Of a DNA stretch of 64,000 bases, positions 11,981 to 23,085 are shown piece by piece (within the stretch, counting starts at the first letter, position 1; each line of letters opens with the position of its first letter). Source of the stretch: Galerina marginata (lineage: Eukaryota; Basidiomycota; Agaricomycetes; Agaricales; Galerinaceae); assembly GCA_023014335.1 (NCBI GenBank), contig JAECYW010000017.1, positions 1,488,001 through 1,552,000 on the forward strand, in the 5' to 3' direction. Under the pieces are notes generated by a model. It did no database searches. It was not told where the DNA came from and was given only the letters and a program-made list of their open reading frames with translations. Both the position numbers and the translations under genes were made by a program.

Positions 11981-12724
11981 ATGTCTAGCCAGACTCCTGT
12001 TCTTCTGCCTATTTCTGCCTACTCTCAGGAACTCCATAACCTATTAACCACCTCCTTTGTGGAACTAGAAAAGAAGCCAGTGGATAGGATTACAAGTGCC
12101 TTGTGGGAGAAGAATATGTTGTCAATTATAGATCAGCAGATCCATGTAAGTATCTTGCTGAACTCTAGGCCAAAGATAAGACCCTAAATTATCTAAGATG
12201 GCACCTATCAAAACCTGGCTTCAAAGAAGCATTTCTATGGATGTAAAGAACCTTTCCAAGTCTGAACTCCTGCAGTTTTTTGTTGGAAACCAGCTTCTGC
12301 AGAGACTTGGTCAGATGCCATTGCGCAGCAATGGCAAAAACAAGTTCTTACTTTCTAAGTGAGTCTGACTATAAATAAAGGTTAAATAAGTAAATATTGC
12401 ATAGTCTGCTCAAATCTGAAGCTATTAGGATGATCTTATACTCAAAAAAAGCAGAAAAATGAGGCGGATCTAACAAGCCTAAAGTCTGGCCCTGATTTTT
12501 ATGAATTTATTGATACCAAGATCATCAAAATTGGCCCAGTAATGGCTGAGATACAGAAACCATGCAGGGTCACTATAGCAGTGGGAGAATTTCAAATGAT
12601 TGCGTTAGGAACCATTTTTGCCTGCTATGCAGGCCGGAAAACAAGTTCTTTTACTACGTAAGAACTTGTAATATAAGCCTGAGGATGCCCTAAAATATCT
12701 GAAGCAACTGCAGCATATTCTGGA
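11981..12724 (+). pseudogene. Truncated gene of unknown function
   Basis: The ATG at 11981 opens a 55-codon exon (MSSQTPVLLPIS...QQIH) to 12145. A GTAAGT...TCTAAG intron follows, then a second exon from 12198 (MAPIKTWLQRSI...LLQR). Copy C of the hairpin-ended element interrupts it after LLQR; coding resumes exactly in frame at 12672 (YKPEDALKYLKQLQ). The frame ends at 12724, where a TTACGAG-type left terminus begins, and the rest of the gene is not found. No recognised domain; the visible part is helical and leucine-rich. Confidence 0.6.
12306..12671 (-). mobile_element. Hairpin-ended element, copy C (366 bp)
   Basis: On the minus strand it runs TTACAAG...CCAAG and is followed by T. It lacks the about 19-bp segment with the CACGTG palindrome present in 385-bp copies. 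It is antisense in an exon; excision joins CAGAGA to TATAAG in frame. Confidence 0.88.
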
Positions 12725-13435
12725 TTACGAGTTCTTACGTAGTTACAAGTTCTTACGTAGTAAAAGAACTTGTTTTCCGGCCTGCATAGCAGGCAGAAAT
12801 GGTTCCTAACGCAATCGTTCGAAATTCTCCCACTGCTATAGTGACCCTGCATGGTTTCTGTATCTCAGCCATTACTGGGCCAATTTTCATGATTTTGGTA
12901 TCAAAAAATTCGTAAAAATCAGGGTCTTCCTGGTCACGTGACCAGGCGCAATTAGGTTTGTTAGAACCGCCTCATCTTTCTGCTTTTTTTGAGTATAAGA
13001 TCATCCTAATAGCTTAATATTTGAGCGGACTATGCATTATTTACTTATTTAACCTTTATTTATAGTCAGACTCACCTTGAAAGTAAGAACTTGTTTTTGC
13101 CATGCGCAGCAATGGCCTCTGACCAAGTAAAAGAACTCGTTTTCTACACTTGATAGCAGAAGGAAATGGTTTCTAACGCGATGGTTCAAAATTCTCCCAC
13201 CGCTTCATTTTTTGTGAGTGACCCTGAATTAAAAGTCTACAAACTTTTCTAATAGTGTCAAAATCATTATTGACCATGGGAATGGTTGTCTGATGTCTGT
13301 TGCTAGGGTCTATTTTTAGCTTTTGTTCCTGGACACCTAATCTAAGGTTAGGTCTTGCCAGTAACGTGACTAATTATGAGGTTACTATGGTCTATGTATA
13401 GCTTATATGGCTAAACCTATTTCAGTTTTATTGAA
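12725..13435 (+). mobile_element. Left part of a TTACGAG-type relative, holding copy D
   Basis: A related left terminus, TTACGAGTTCTTACGTAG (12725-12742), is interrupted by copy D and resumes at 13128 with TAAAAGAACTCG. It then runs through about 300 bp that recur inverted at 56864-57264, up to the start of a foldback element at 13436. The TTACGAG-type unit therefore existed before copy D inserted. Its right terminus is not visible. Confidence 0.7.
12743..13127 (+). mobile_element. Hairpin-ended element, copy D (385 bp), nested
   Basis: Complete copy with TTACAAG...CCAAG termini, a 12-bp inverted repeat, a right-end hairpin and the CACGTG palindrome. The paralogous TTACGAG-type end at 57264 reads ACGTAG|TAAATG without it. 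This shows that the inserted DNA is exactly TTACAAG...CCAAG and that no target bases were duplicated. Confidence 0.9.
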
Positions 13436-16400
13436 TGAAGTACGCTTTTCTGAAGGTTTTTTTTTTTTGGGTTGCCGGACCCCGGGCCGGAGCACTTCAG
13501 TGACCCACCAAACATAACCTACTAGGTTGATTAATTTCTGATAGAAAATACAATCTAGAGGAGGCTCTGAAACATTTTTCAGAAACATTTTTAAGCCAAA
13601 TATTTCCATAGAATAAATATTTGTTTTCTCAAATGCGATAATGTTTTTGTGACATCCAGAAATGTTTTGTTCTTAGAAAATATATTTATTGTTGATATGG
13701 TGGCAGGGGTCCTTCTACTAAAATATTTTCTGGGCATTTCTATAAAAAATTACCTATACAATATTAATACTGTATGTAGGATTAGTTTCAAATGTAAAGT
13801 AGATATATGAGTAGATAAACAAGTAATTAAATATACTGATATTCAAAAATATTATAAATTGAAAAAAAAAAATCTAAATAATGAAAATTCCCAAATCAGA
13901 TTGACTATCAAATGATTTGACCGGTTACAAAATGCAATAGGAATGGTTCATATATACTGCATTATATAGGGGTGAAAGAAATAGATGTTTTATAAAATAT
14001 CAAAATGTTAAAAATGTTAAAATGGTGAAAAACTGACCAATTTAAAGAGTATCTTCTCTTAATTTTAACATCATCTTGTAGCTCTGAATTTTCTTGATTT
14101 TCTGATGTTTAAATCAGGGCAATCAGATAAAAACTGAGCAAATTATAGTCAAATTACATTTCAAAAGAGAAGCATTTAAAAGTGTATTTTGTGTTTTTCT
14201 TGGCAAGTAAGGCACCAAGTCACATGATACTAACAGATTCCAGAACAGAAAAAATAGCTCTATGTTTTCTATTAATAGACCCTGACCTGAAAATGCCTTT
14301 TTTGAAACTAGTTCTATTTATAGATCAGACTCAAATTTATAAACTATTTTTATACTCTTGCTCTAACTAATCTAAGCTGTTTCTATTAATAGATTAATGC
14401 TTAGACCTTCTGCGTAATAATCTCTTTATAAACTATTTTTAGACACCAAGTACAATTTCAAATTTTAAAACTGTTTCTATTTATAGATAAGAGGTACAAA
14501 GTCACATGACACTAACAGATTTGGGCTTAGAAAAACAGCTTCATATTGTTTATTTATAGATTAATCCAAATTTATAAACATGCTTATACTTCTGTTACGG
14601 ATTTCTATTTATAGATTAAATCTACATTCATAAACTCTCTTCTATGCTCCTATCTAATATCAACTTTTTCTATAGATTAAATTCCATCTAAAAATATTAG
14701 TGCATTTATAAACTATTTATAGACATCAACTAACACTAACATAATTTATTAATCAGATATATAAACTTAATGCAGTTCTATTTTTAGAAGTTTGTTTATT
14801 TTTAAACTAAGATCTTAATATATTTTGGAATTCTTTCTATTTTTATCTGGACTCTGAAATTTCTTTTTGGAAACTATTTCTATTTATAGACTGATCAGCT
14901 ATTTTTAGAACAAATCTTGTTTTGCTTATATCTCACTGAGAAATATAAATATTAATATAATATAAATTGTAAAATAATTAAAAAATATATCACTTTCTTT
15001 TGAGATGCTCTTTTCTTTTTGGGAAATTTTCCCATCTGCCAAATCTGATTTCAAGAAGCCTGATAACGATTTTGATGCAGCCTATATCTCAATAAGGAAT
15101 AAGGATAAAATTATAATTTAAATAGATTTGAAATTGCCCTGATGAGTAGTACAACTTTTGTTACTAGCACAGCCACATCCAATCACTTTTGGAAATTGCA
15201 TTTATTTAAATAAAGCATTGATTGATCAGTTTGCTATTTAAGGCACCTCAAACAGTTGGTTATGTTATAACTTAATGAAATTCAACATAAAAGAAACCCA
15301 GCCCAGTGCAGGTATATGCTCTTTTATAACCTTTCAATTCAGGCTGATAGTGTAGACTATATGTACTTAGTGAGTTTAGTAATTAAATCATTTTTTCCTG
15401 CTTTGGCTCTTCTTTGTTTGTCTCAGTAAGTCTATATAATAGGCATATGCTGAGATTGAATCCTTGATCTTGGGATATAATCTCTAGCTGATGTAATTGA
15501 ATTCAATTTGAACATATCAAACCAAAACGGCCAGCCAAGGCTCATATGTTCGAGGTAAGCTCAGTACCGCTGTCTGAATGCTTGAAGATAACTAATTACA
15601 TGATACGTAGCTTACCTAATGTAGATTAAAGCTCCACCCAGATATTTGGGGGCAAGTGCCAAGCCAATTTTTGGCATCAAAACACCACCAAATGCCCCTA
15701 AATCTTGTTGTAATCCTGTTCATACATCTTGTGCCATACCTACTGATCAGAATTGGTTTCAGTGTGGTTTCTGACCAACTTACAACTTGTCTTGTCAGTC
15801 CTCTGGATAACACCTTGCCAAGGACTATCAATCCCTCAGCTGTGTATTCCATGGCTTGACTGCTATAATCCTTTTTTTCAAACCTCTCTCACAGATATTG
15901 TAATTGTATTGGTGACTTATCAATTACCATGACCTAGATTTCCAGTGACTTAACTGCCACTAAACCTCAACCCACAAAAGACTTGACTGTTTTCTATAAT
16001 TTTAATCTGAGAGAATCCTTTCTCCAGCTCAAAACCAACAGGTAAACCATGTTATTTTAGGTTACAAGCTTTACAGCTCTTAGTTGTTAGATCTTTTTAG
16101 TGCCAACCAAATAGACCAAGTATGATAAAACTAGTAATAAGACTAATCCCACTCTTGAGAATAAACAAATCAAAGCACAAAGATGATAGATAAGCTGGCA
16201 GCTAATGTATTGTCATGAATCTAACACAGGACTAGATCATTCTGAAAGCAAATAGCATAAGTGTTTGCATTAACTTTGGAGATCTAATCCAGGCATCTCA
16301 AATAGTTGTGATTTTCTTATCACATAACATTGTATTTCTAATAAGTCACATCAGAAATAATGGCACAGCCACAAGTGGAGGTAAAAAAGGCATATTTTGG

Positions 16401-18820
16401 ATAATCAGTAGAGGGTTGGGCTTGGCATCCCGGCCCTCCAGACACAATCACCTGGCCCTTTATAGACATTCACATGTTTGTAGCTAGTTCATCATCATAT
16501 TCCACCAGCATCGTCCAAGCCCACAACTAGCTCTGGACACTCTCAGCTTTACATAGCTGACCACTTCATCAGATATAAAACATAAAGTGTACTTGGGTAC
16601 GTGACGGTGACAATAGCAGAAGTACTACCAATACAATGAGTGGAAATAAGAGCACAGCCACAAGGAGCAACGAAACCCCTTTGGGTTTTCCTTTACATTG
16701 GCTTGAATATAGATTCAAGTTTTAAATGTATTGTCATATCCAAAAATAGATAGCCTGACTAACTGAGAAATTAATTAAATAAAATTGAATTTTCAAAAGT
16801 GGTTGGATGTGGCTGTGCTGATAACAAAAGTTGTACTACTCATCAAGGCAATTTTAAATCTATTTAAATTATAATTTTATTCTTATTCCTTATTGAGATA
16901 TAAGCTGCATCAAAATCGTTATCAGGCTTCTTGAAATCAGATTTGGCAGACGGGAAAATTTCCCAAAAAGGAAAGAGTATCTCAAAAGAAAGTAATATAT
17001 TTTTAAACTGTTTTGAAATTTAAATCATATTAACATTTACATTTCTCAGTGAGATATGGGCAAAACAAGACTTGTTCTAAAAATAGCTGATATGACTATA
17101 AATAGAAATAGTTCCCAAAAAGGAATTTCAGGGTCCAGCTAAAAATAGAAAGAATTCTAAAATAATTCAAGATCTTAGTTTTAAAAATAGACATACTTCT
17201 AAAAATAGAACTGCATTAAGTTTATATACCTAATTAATAAGTTATAAATAGAAACATTGATAAAATTTGGAATTGATAATTAGTGTCTAAAAATAGTTTC
17301 TAAAAGGCTCATCTATAAATAGAAACAGTGTCAATTGAAGTTGTACTTGGTGTCTAAAAATAGTTTATAAAGAGATTATTACGCAGAAGCCCAAATCTGT
17401 TAGTGTCATGTGACTTTGTACCTCTTATCTATAAATAGAAACAGTTTTAAAATTTGAAATTGTACTTGGTGTCTAAAAATAGTTTATAAAGAGATTATTA
17501 CGCAGAAGGTCTAAGCATTAATCTATTAATAGAAACAGCTTAGATTAGTTAGAGCAAGAGTATAAAAATAGTTTATAAATTTGAGTCTGATCTATAAATA
17601 GAACTAGTTTCAAAAAAGGCATTTTCAGGTCAGGGTCTATTAATAGAAAACATAGAGCTATTTTTTCTGTTCTGGAATCTGTTAGTATCATGTGACTTGG
17701 TGCCTTACTTGCCAAGAAAAACACAAAATACACTTTTAAATGCTTCTCTTTTGAAATGTAATTTGACTATAATTTGCTCAGTTTTTATCTGATTGCCCTG
17801 ATTTAAACATCAGAAAATCAAGAAAATTCAGAGCTACAAGATGATGTTAAAATTAAGAGAAGATACTCTTTAAATTGGTCAGTTTTTCACCATTTTAACA
17901 TTTTTAACATTTTGATATTTTATAAAACATCTATTTCTTTCACCCCTATATAATGCAGTATATATGAACCATTCCTATTGCATTTTGTAACCGGTCAAAT
18001 CATTTGATAGTCAATCTGATTTGGGAATTTTCATTATTTAGATTTTTTTTTTTCAATTTATAATATTTTTGAATATCAGTATATTTAATTACTTGTTTAT
18101 CTACTCATATATCTACTTTACATTTGAAACTAATCCTACATACAGTATTAATATTGTATAGGTAATTTTTTATAGAAATGCCCAGAAAATATTTTAGTAG
18201 AAGGACCCCTGCCACCATATCAACAATAAATATATTTTCTAAGAACAAAACATTTCTGGATGTCACAAAAACATTATCGCATTTGAGAAAACAAATATTT
18301 ATTCTATGGAAATATTTGGCTTAAAAATGTTTCTGAAAAATGTTTCAGAGCCTCCTCTAGATTGTATTTTCTATCAGAAATTAATCAACCTAGTAGGTTA
18401 TGTTTGGTGGGTCACTGAAGTGGGCCGGAGCACAATCGCGACTGTGCTCTGGGCCGGTATTCCGTGCAGCCATATAAAAAGTTGTTTTAACATTTTTGAT
18501 GTATAATGAATATATGTATACAGTTGTAGTATTCCCAATGCTACTCTGCATGGCAATTACTTTTGAAATAATTTTTTAATAGTGTAAAGTTACGCTTTGC
18601 TTGAACTTTACCTGGAACCATTAATTCTATATATGTTATTTATCCGGTGCACTTTATATATATATTATATTCAAATTGTTCATATATCCTTTCATCCAAG
18701 ATAGCCTCTTGGGGGCCCCCCTGAGCTTTAGCAAAGGTGGGGGGCTAGTTTGGTGAAAGGATATATGAACAATTTGAATATAATATATATAAAGTGCACC
18801 GGATAAATAACATATATAGA
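13436..18820. mobile_element. Foldback element, interrupted and truncated
   Basis: The first arm starts TGAAGTACGCTTTTCTGAAG at 13436 and is broken at 13493 by the 4.9 kb inverted-repeat element. It resumes at 18422 with the GGCCGGAGCAC...GTGCTC palindrome and runs through the AT-rich arm and the GGGGGCC centre to about 18820. There it stops short of its second arm and joins a fragment of a hairpin-ended element. The intact relative is at 56163-56863. Confidence 0.75.
13494..18421. mobile_element. Long-inverted-repeat DNA element 1 (4.9 kb), non-autonomous
   Basis: The ends are ACTTCAGTGACCC and the exact complement. About 1.4-1.6 kb arms on each side are near-perfect inverted repeats of one another. 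An 8-bp flanking duplication GGCCGGAG is consistent with the empty site in the related foldback copy. The arms carry many copies of a TCTATTTATAGA / TCTATTAATAGA palindromic word. The central about 1.9 kb has no gene. No transposase is present, so movement would need one in trans. An 8-bp duplication fits hAT- or KDZ-like families, but I cannot assign one. Confidence 0.78.
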
Positions 18821-18830
18821 GCATCAATGG

Positions 18831-19111
18831 TGACCCTGCATGGTTTCTGTATCTCAGCCATTACTGGGCCAATTTTTATGATCTTGGTATCAAAAAATTC
18901 GTAAAAATCAAGGCCTTCCTGGTCACGTGACCAGTTGATTTTAGGCTTACTAGAACCACCTCATTTTTCTGCTTTTTTTGAGTATAAGATCATCCCAATC
19001 AGTTCAGATTTGAGCGGACTATGCATTATTTACTTATTTAACCTCTATTTATGACTTACCTTGAAAGTAAGAACTTGTTTTTGCCATGCGCAGCAATGGC
19101 CTCTGACCAAG
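18831..19111 (+). mobile_element. Hairpin-ended element, right part only
   Basis: Begins within the conserved core (GTGACCCTGCATGG) and ends CCAAG, followed by T. The left end is missing because the copy is fused to the truncated foldback element. Its right end cuts an F-box gene copy. The intact paralog at 55330 shows the target read GTA|TTTT. Confidence 0.82.
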
Positions 19112-20430
19112 TACAATGCAGTCGCAGATGACAGGATTATAAGAATGGAATCTGGTATCAGGAATATGGAGAGTGTAGTCATTGAGGATTTTGTTTTGGA
19201 AGAGTCGGACAGCGTGGGTAGACATGACTATATCAAGATTGTTGGAGTTGAAGCGCTGGTCTTTTGGAAGAAGAGGCTGAAGTGCAAAAGATCCAGTGAT
19301 AATGGCCTGACAGTCTGCGAAAGCTGACATGAAAGTCTCTAGAGTGAATCCAAAATCCTTGAGCATGTTTCCAATCAAGTGACAGAGGTACTGGTTTAGA
19401 CAAAGAAGGTGACTTTTGCTGGTTTCGGCAAAAGATTGGCGATCATATGCAGTGAGGTGGTTGAGGATTTTATTTTGTATGCCAGATGGAAGGAAGGAGA
19501 TTTTGCTGCGCTGAATTGCATATGTTACTTTGTTGACTGTTCACATAATCAGATATCAATTGCCAGATAAATAATAACACAAGCTTACTGATATTGCTGC
19601 TTAGGATTCCAACAGATTTGGCAAGAATCAAGATAAAAGCCTGAACATCTGGTCATAGAATTTCTTCCTCAGCCAAAGCAATCAAATCAACAAGATTTTG
19701 GCTATTTCCCCATTTGGCCCAGAGAGTTTTGGATGCATGTTTGAGTTCGTCCGACAGATGAGGAATGCTATAGTTGATCTCAAAGATGTTAGGCCTCCTG
19801 ATTGCCCGGTCTTCACCAACAGGAATTGGTATAGTTGCACCCAAGTCAATTTCCAAACAACCTGCAGCTTGGCGAACCACACAAATGGCATGACGACGAG
19901 ATTCTTCATTGTTCATGGATTGGTTAACAATAGCTTGAACAGTGCCTTTCCACAACATCTTGAGAGCTTTGCAATTGTACTTTCCTACTGGAAGGTTATT
20001 GGAAATGAAGCCTTCTAGATGAAGATCTCCAGTATGCTCTTCTGCAGGATACTGAAGTTCTTCAGACACTATTAATTTTAATTAGTAAGTTATGAAGTTG
20101 AATACAAGTTTGATTACTTACTATTTGTATCTTCTTCCATTATGGTATTATTGTTCTCTGTATGAAAAATATGGAGTCAAAACCATTAACAAAGGTATAA
20201 ACTAAACTCATACCTGTGATTGGAATAGCAGATTCACTTGACATATCGGGTTCATTTGCAGATGCCTTCAGAAGTTGAACCGAGCGACAACGGTAAGGAG
20301 TTTCTATTATTTGTAAAGTTAGCATCATATCAACTTTGAATTCAAATGTAACCCACCAGCATGGGTTGCTTGCTTTTGAGTTCAACTTTTTGCCATAGTC
20401 AGGAAGAATAGAGAGTATTTAGAGAGTAGT
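19112..20430 (-). pseudogene. F-box locus, copy 1 (truncated)
   Basis: Inverted, nearly identical duplicate of 54234-55931. On the minus strand it contains upstream exons (ETPYRCRSVQLLKAS), an ORF at 20069-19653 (unknown helical protein, GKYNCKALKMLWKGTVQ...), and an F-box-like ORF (SGIQNKILDHLTAYDRQS; then ITGSFALQ...NSNNLDIVM) that stops at 19112 where a mobile-element end is attached. The first ORF ends in TGA where copy 2 has CGA. Copy 2 in turn has TGA where this copy keeps TGG. F-box proteins normally link substrates to SCF ubiquitin ligases. Missing its C-terminal half, this copy is unlikely to work. Confidence 0.65.
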
Positions 20431-20847
20431 AGTGGAGAAGAAAGGAAAGGAACTGAAGAAATTGGACGACCTCAAGCCAGCTTATATATTGTATCGGCTA
20501 GTCTTCCCTGAAGCAGTGACAGATTCTTTTGCGGCAAGCTTCAGAAGATCTGCAAGATCCGTAACCTTTTTTGAATGCCTAAGATCCGCAATGCTATTCA
20601 ATACTGAAGATCCGTAAGTAAACATGATCCATAGCCTTGTACAAGATCCGCAACACCATTCAACACCAAAAATCCATAAGCCTGTTTGCTTTGTAGTATA
20701 CACGTTAATTTACTTGCTTCCGACGACTTATTTAAATTACCTAGAAGACTAATTGATATATCACAATAACTAGTCAGGACTGTATATTACTATGGCTTTT
20801 AATGCTACATGAATCCAATCCTTAGAAGTCCAGTTTCATAGAAATCT

Positions 20848-22429
20848 CTAATCTTTTAGTTTCATTCGACTCAGATGATCTCGCGCTTCCACAACTTCAT
20901 CTGTGGCATATCCAACCTTTCTCTTTAAAGAAACCTGCCTTACTGTCTGGTTTTTAAATCGATTGCGTGCTATGGCAGCTTCCTAAAAGTAGAGTGATGT
21001 TAGAGTTGAATTATTTATGAGTGCAATAAGTCAATACATACTCTTAAAGAAGAGGTGTCCAAAATAGTAATTGCCCAAAGAACCGTCAACATCCTATATC
21101 TTTCATTTTTCATTTTAATACAAATGAAAGAAAGTTGGGCTTCGACAATATCTCCACAGCGGAATTTTATAGGATTGATTTGCTGATATCTGTTCAATAA
21201 CTATTAAAAGATTGCAAACAGTCTAATCTGAATGGAAGCTTACTTGATTTCTTGATCAGGGTTGTTGATAAGTTCATAGTACTCAACTTCATTTTCGGTT
21301 GTATGAACAAATTGATCATCAATACCCATAGCAGCTGCAAGGATTCCATGTGGATCGACTTCATTTGAGAAAGGTAATATTTCATTAGTGATTGCTTGTT
21401 TGCGAAGTGTAAAGAAGCAATTGTTCATATCAATTGCTGGATGGCCTTCAAATAGTGCAGAATTCCAGTCCTCAAGAGCACCTTGTGGAAAGGTGCGTGA
21501 GAATATCTGGTGAATGTCTTGAGCATTTTGTATAGCCTGAGAGAAGAGAGTGCTGCCCAGTCCAGTGAGTGTTACTGATTGCCGCATGAAATGTCGTTGT
21601 TTTGGTTCTCTGCATATGATGTTTAGTACTGTCAATCTTACTTGGGTGAGTGGGCCATTGCTGCGCATGGCATGTATGAGTCTTTTTTAAATTGGATAGA
21701 ATATTATTCATATAAAAAAGCACAAAATACAAAGAATATTGTGCTGTGCGATGAAATCTAGGCTAAAAAATATGATCTTATACTCAAATTGTAGGGATTT
21801 TTAAGGCAGTTATTTTAAGCCTAAATGCGCCCTGTCACGTGACGTGTAGGGGGCGAAAAATGGGATTTACTGGTGGCAGGATCATAAAAATTGGCCTAGA
21901 ACTGGCTGAGATATGGACAATTGTTTATAATAGGAAGGTTTTTACCACGGTGTTGATGGATGAATCAATCAATCAATCAATTTTTGGCCTAAGTCCTGGA
22001 ATAATGAATGAGTTTTTGATAAATCAAAAGACTCATAATTAATATTTCAACAACAGTTCTGACTTACATATTAAATGGCTGTGATATGGGTGGAAGTGAC
22101 TTCTGGCTCAATACACCTTGAACACGTAGAACAACTTCTTCGGCATCTTCATTACTCAAAGATCGGATAAGTTTCCAGATTTTGTTTTGTTCTAAAGGAG
22201 TGACCTGGACCTGGTCCTTGATTCCATCTGTCTATTTTTGTTTCAGTCACATTTGTTATTTTAAGATACACCATGACATACCGCATTGAAATGACATAAC
22301 TGTTTTCTTTTGTGTACCTGGTTTTCCGCAATTCTTTCCACTTTGCTCTCTAAAATCTTGTTAATTGCTATTACAATGATTATGAAAGTCCAACTGACCA
22401 GTAGCTTTCATATCGTAAAATTGATCCAT
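20848..22429 (-). CDS. Conserved agaricomycete-type protein (GDIVEAQ motif), 306 aa
   Basis: Six exons can be joined with correct phases: 22429-22399 (ATG), 22367-22318, 22231-22068, 21636-21244, 21189-21042, 20982-20848 (TAG). All introns are GT-AG. The product has a helical N-terminus, a central CREPKQRHFMRQSVTLTGLG segment, and the C-terminal motif NPIKFRCGDIVEAQLSFICI followed by KRKVGYATDE. I recognise this motif as belonging to an uncharacterised family common in mushroom genomes; its function is unknown. Intron 3 (22067-21637) contains a diverged hairpin-ended element lying almost against the 3' splice site. The frame is intact, so the gene may be functional. It is divergently arranged with the gene at 23086 across about 650 bp. 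Confidence 0.7.
21641..22038 (-). mobile_element. Diverged hairpin-ended element within an intron (398 bp)
   Basis: On the minus strand it runs TTATGAGTCTTTTG...CACCCAAG and is followed by T. It keeps the GCCATGCGCAGCAATGGC hairpin next to the right end, the ATCATAAAAATTGGCC...CTGGCTGAGATAT core and the GTCACGTGAC palindrome, but is strongly diverged elsewhere. The left terminus again forms an inverted pair (ATGAGTCTTTT / AAAAACTCAT). Only 4 nt separate its end from the intron's 3' splice site. Confidence 0.72.
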
Positions 22430-23085
22430 AATATTTTAGTGATAGATCGAAGAAAGAAGAGATAGGTTTCCAAAATTCTGCACTGGCTTTTATAGCCATG
22501 TTACACCGGTATGATCGATCCGGTTGAATTCTCTTGCGTTCGTAAAAAAAGCATTAACATTTCCTTTTTAGCTATTAAATTGATCTAGTTGTTGTTTAGC
22601 CTTGTGGACCCTTGATGATGTACCTTTAAAAAACGGAGCTAGACTTCTTTTTCAATATAAAATGAAGAAATTTGAATTTGGTTACTAGGCCGGTTTGAAA
22701 ATGCATCAGGACAGCTGACCAGAGATTAGTCTAGAACCCAATTTTTAGGCCTTGGCATTATCATGTGGGATCATTTTTATATATAACAACACAGACGGTG
22801 ATTTGCTTGCTATATAAACTGTCAGAAACCTTATTTTTACAATTTGACAGTTCCTGGTTTTTACGTCATTCAGAACCTTGGTTGATAGGGGCTATATATA
22901 TTTGTATGTAACTTTCGTAAGTGATGTGAAATGTAAATCAAGTTTAACTTGGAAAAAATTGGATCTTCTGTTTGATCCGATATTCTTTTGGGAAACCTGA
23001 GAGGTATAAGAAGCCACAGATTTCTTTCTGTCTATCCGTCGTCTTTCTTCAAACTTCAACCTTTCAACCTTATACTCAGCTCCTA
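22430..23085. promoter_or_regulatory. Divergent intergenic region
   Basis: About 650 bp of AT-rich sequence separates the minus-strand gene ending its first exon at 22429 and the plus-strand start at 23086. It contains several TATATA-like words (for example about 22775-22820 and 22890-22900). Likely shared promoter DNA; no specific element can be defined. Confidence 0.4.

Noticed and set aside
12740..12750. TTAC as an IS605-like target tetranucleotide outside the element
   Set aside because: It first fitted all copies, but the paralogous empty site at 57264 (ACGTAGTAAATG) has no TTAC there, so TTAC belongs to the element.
13494..18421. Short mirrored ORFs (for example 14182-14370 and 17545-17733) as genes
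   Set aside because: They are the same non-coding AT-rich arm read from each side of the inverted repeat.
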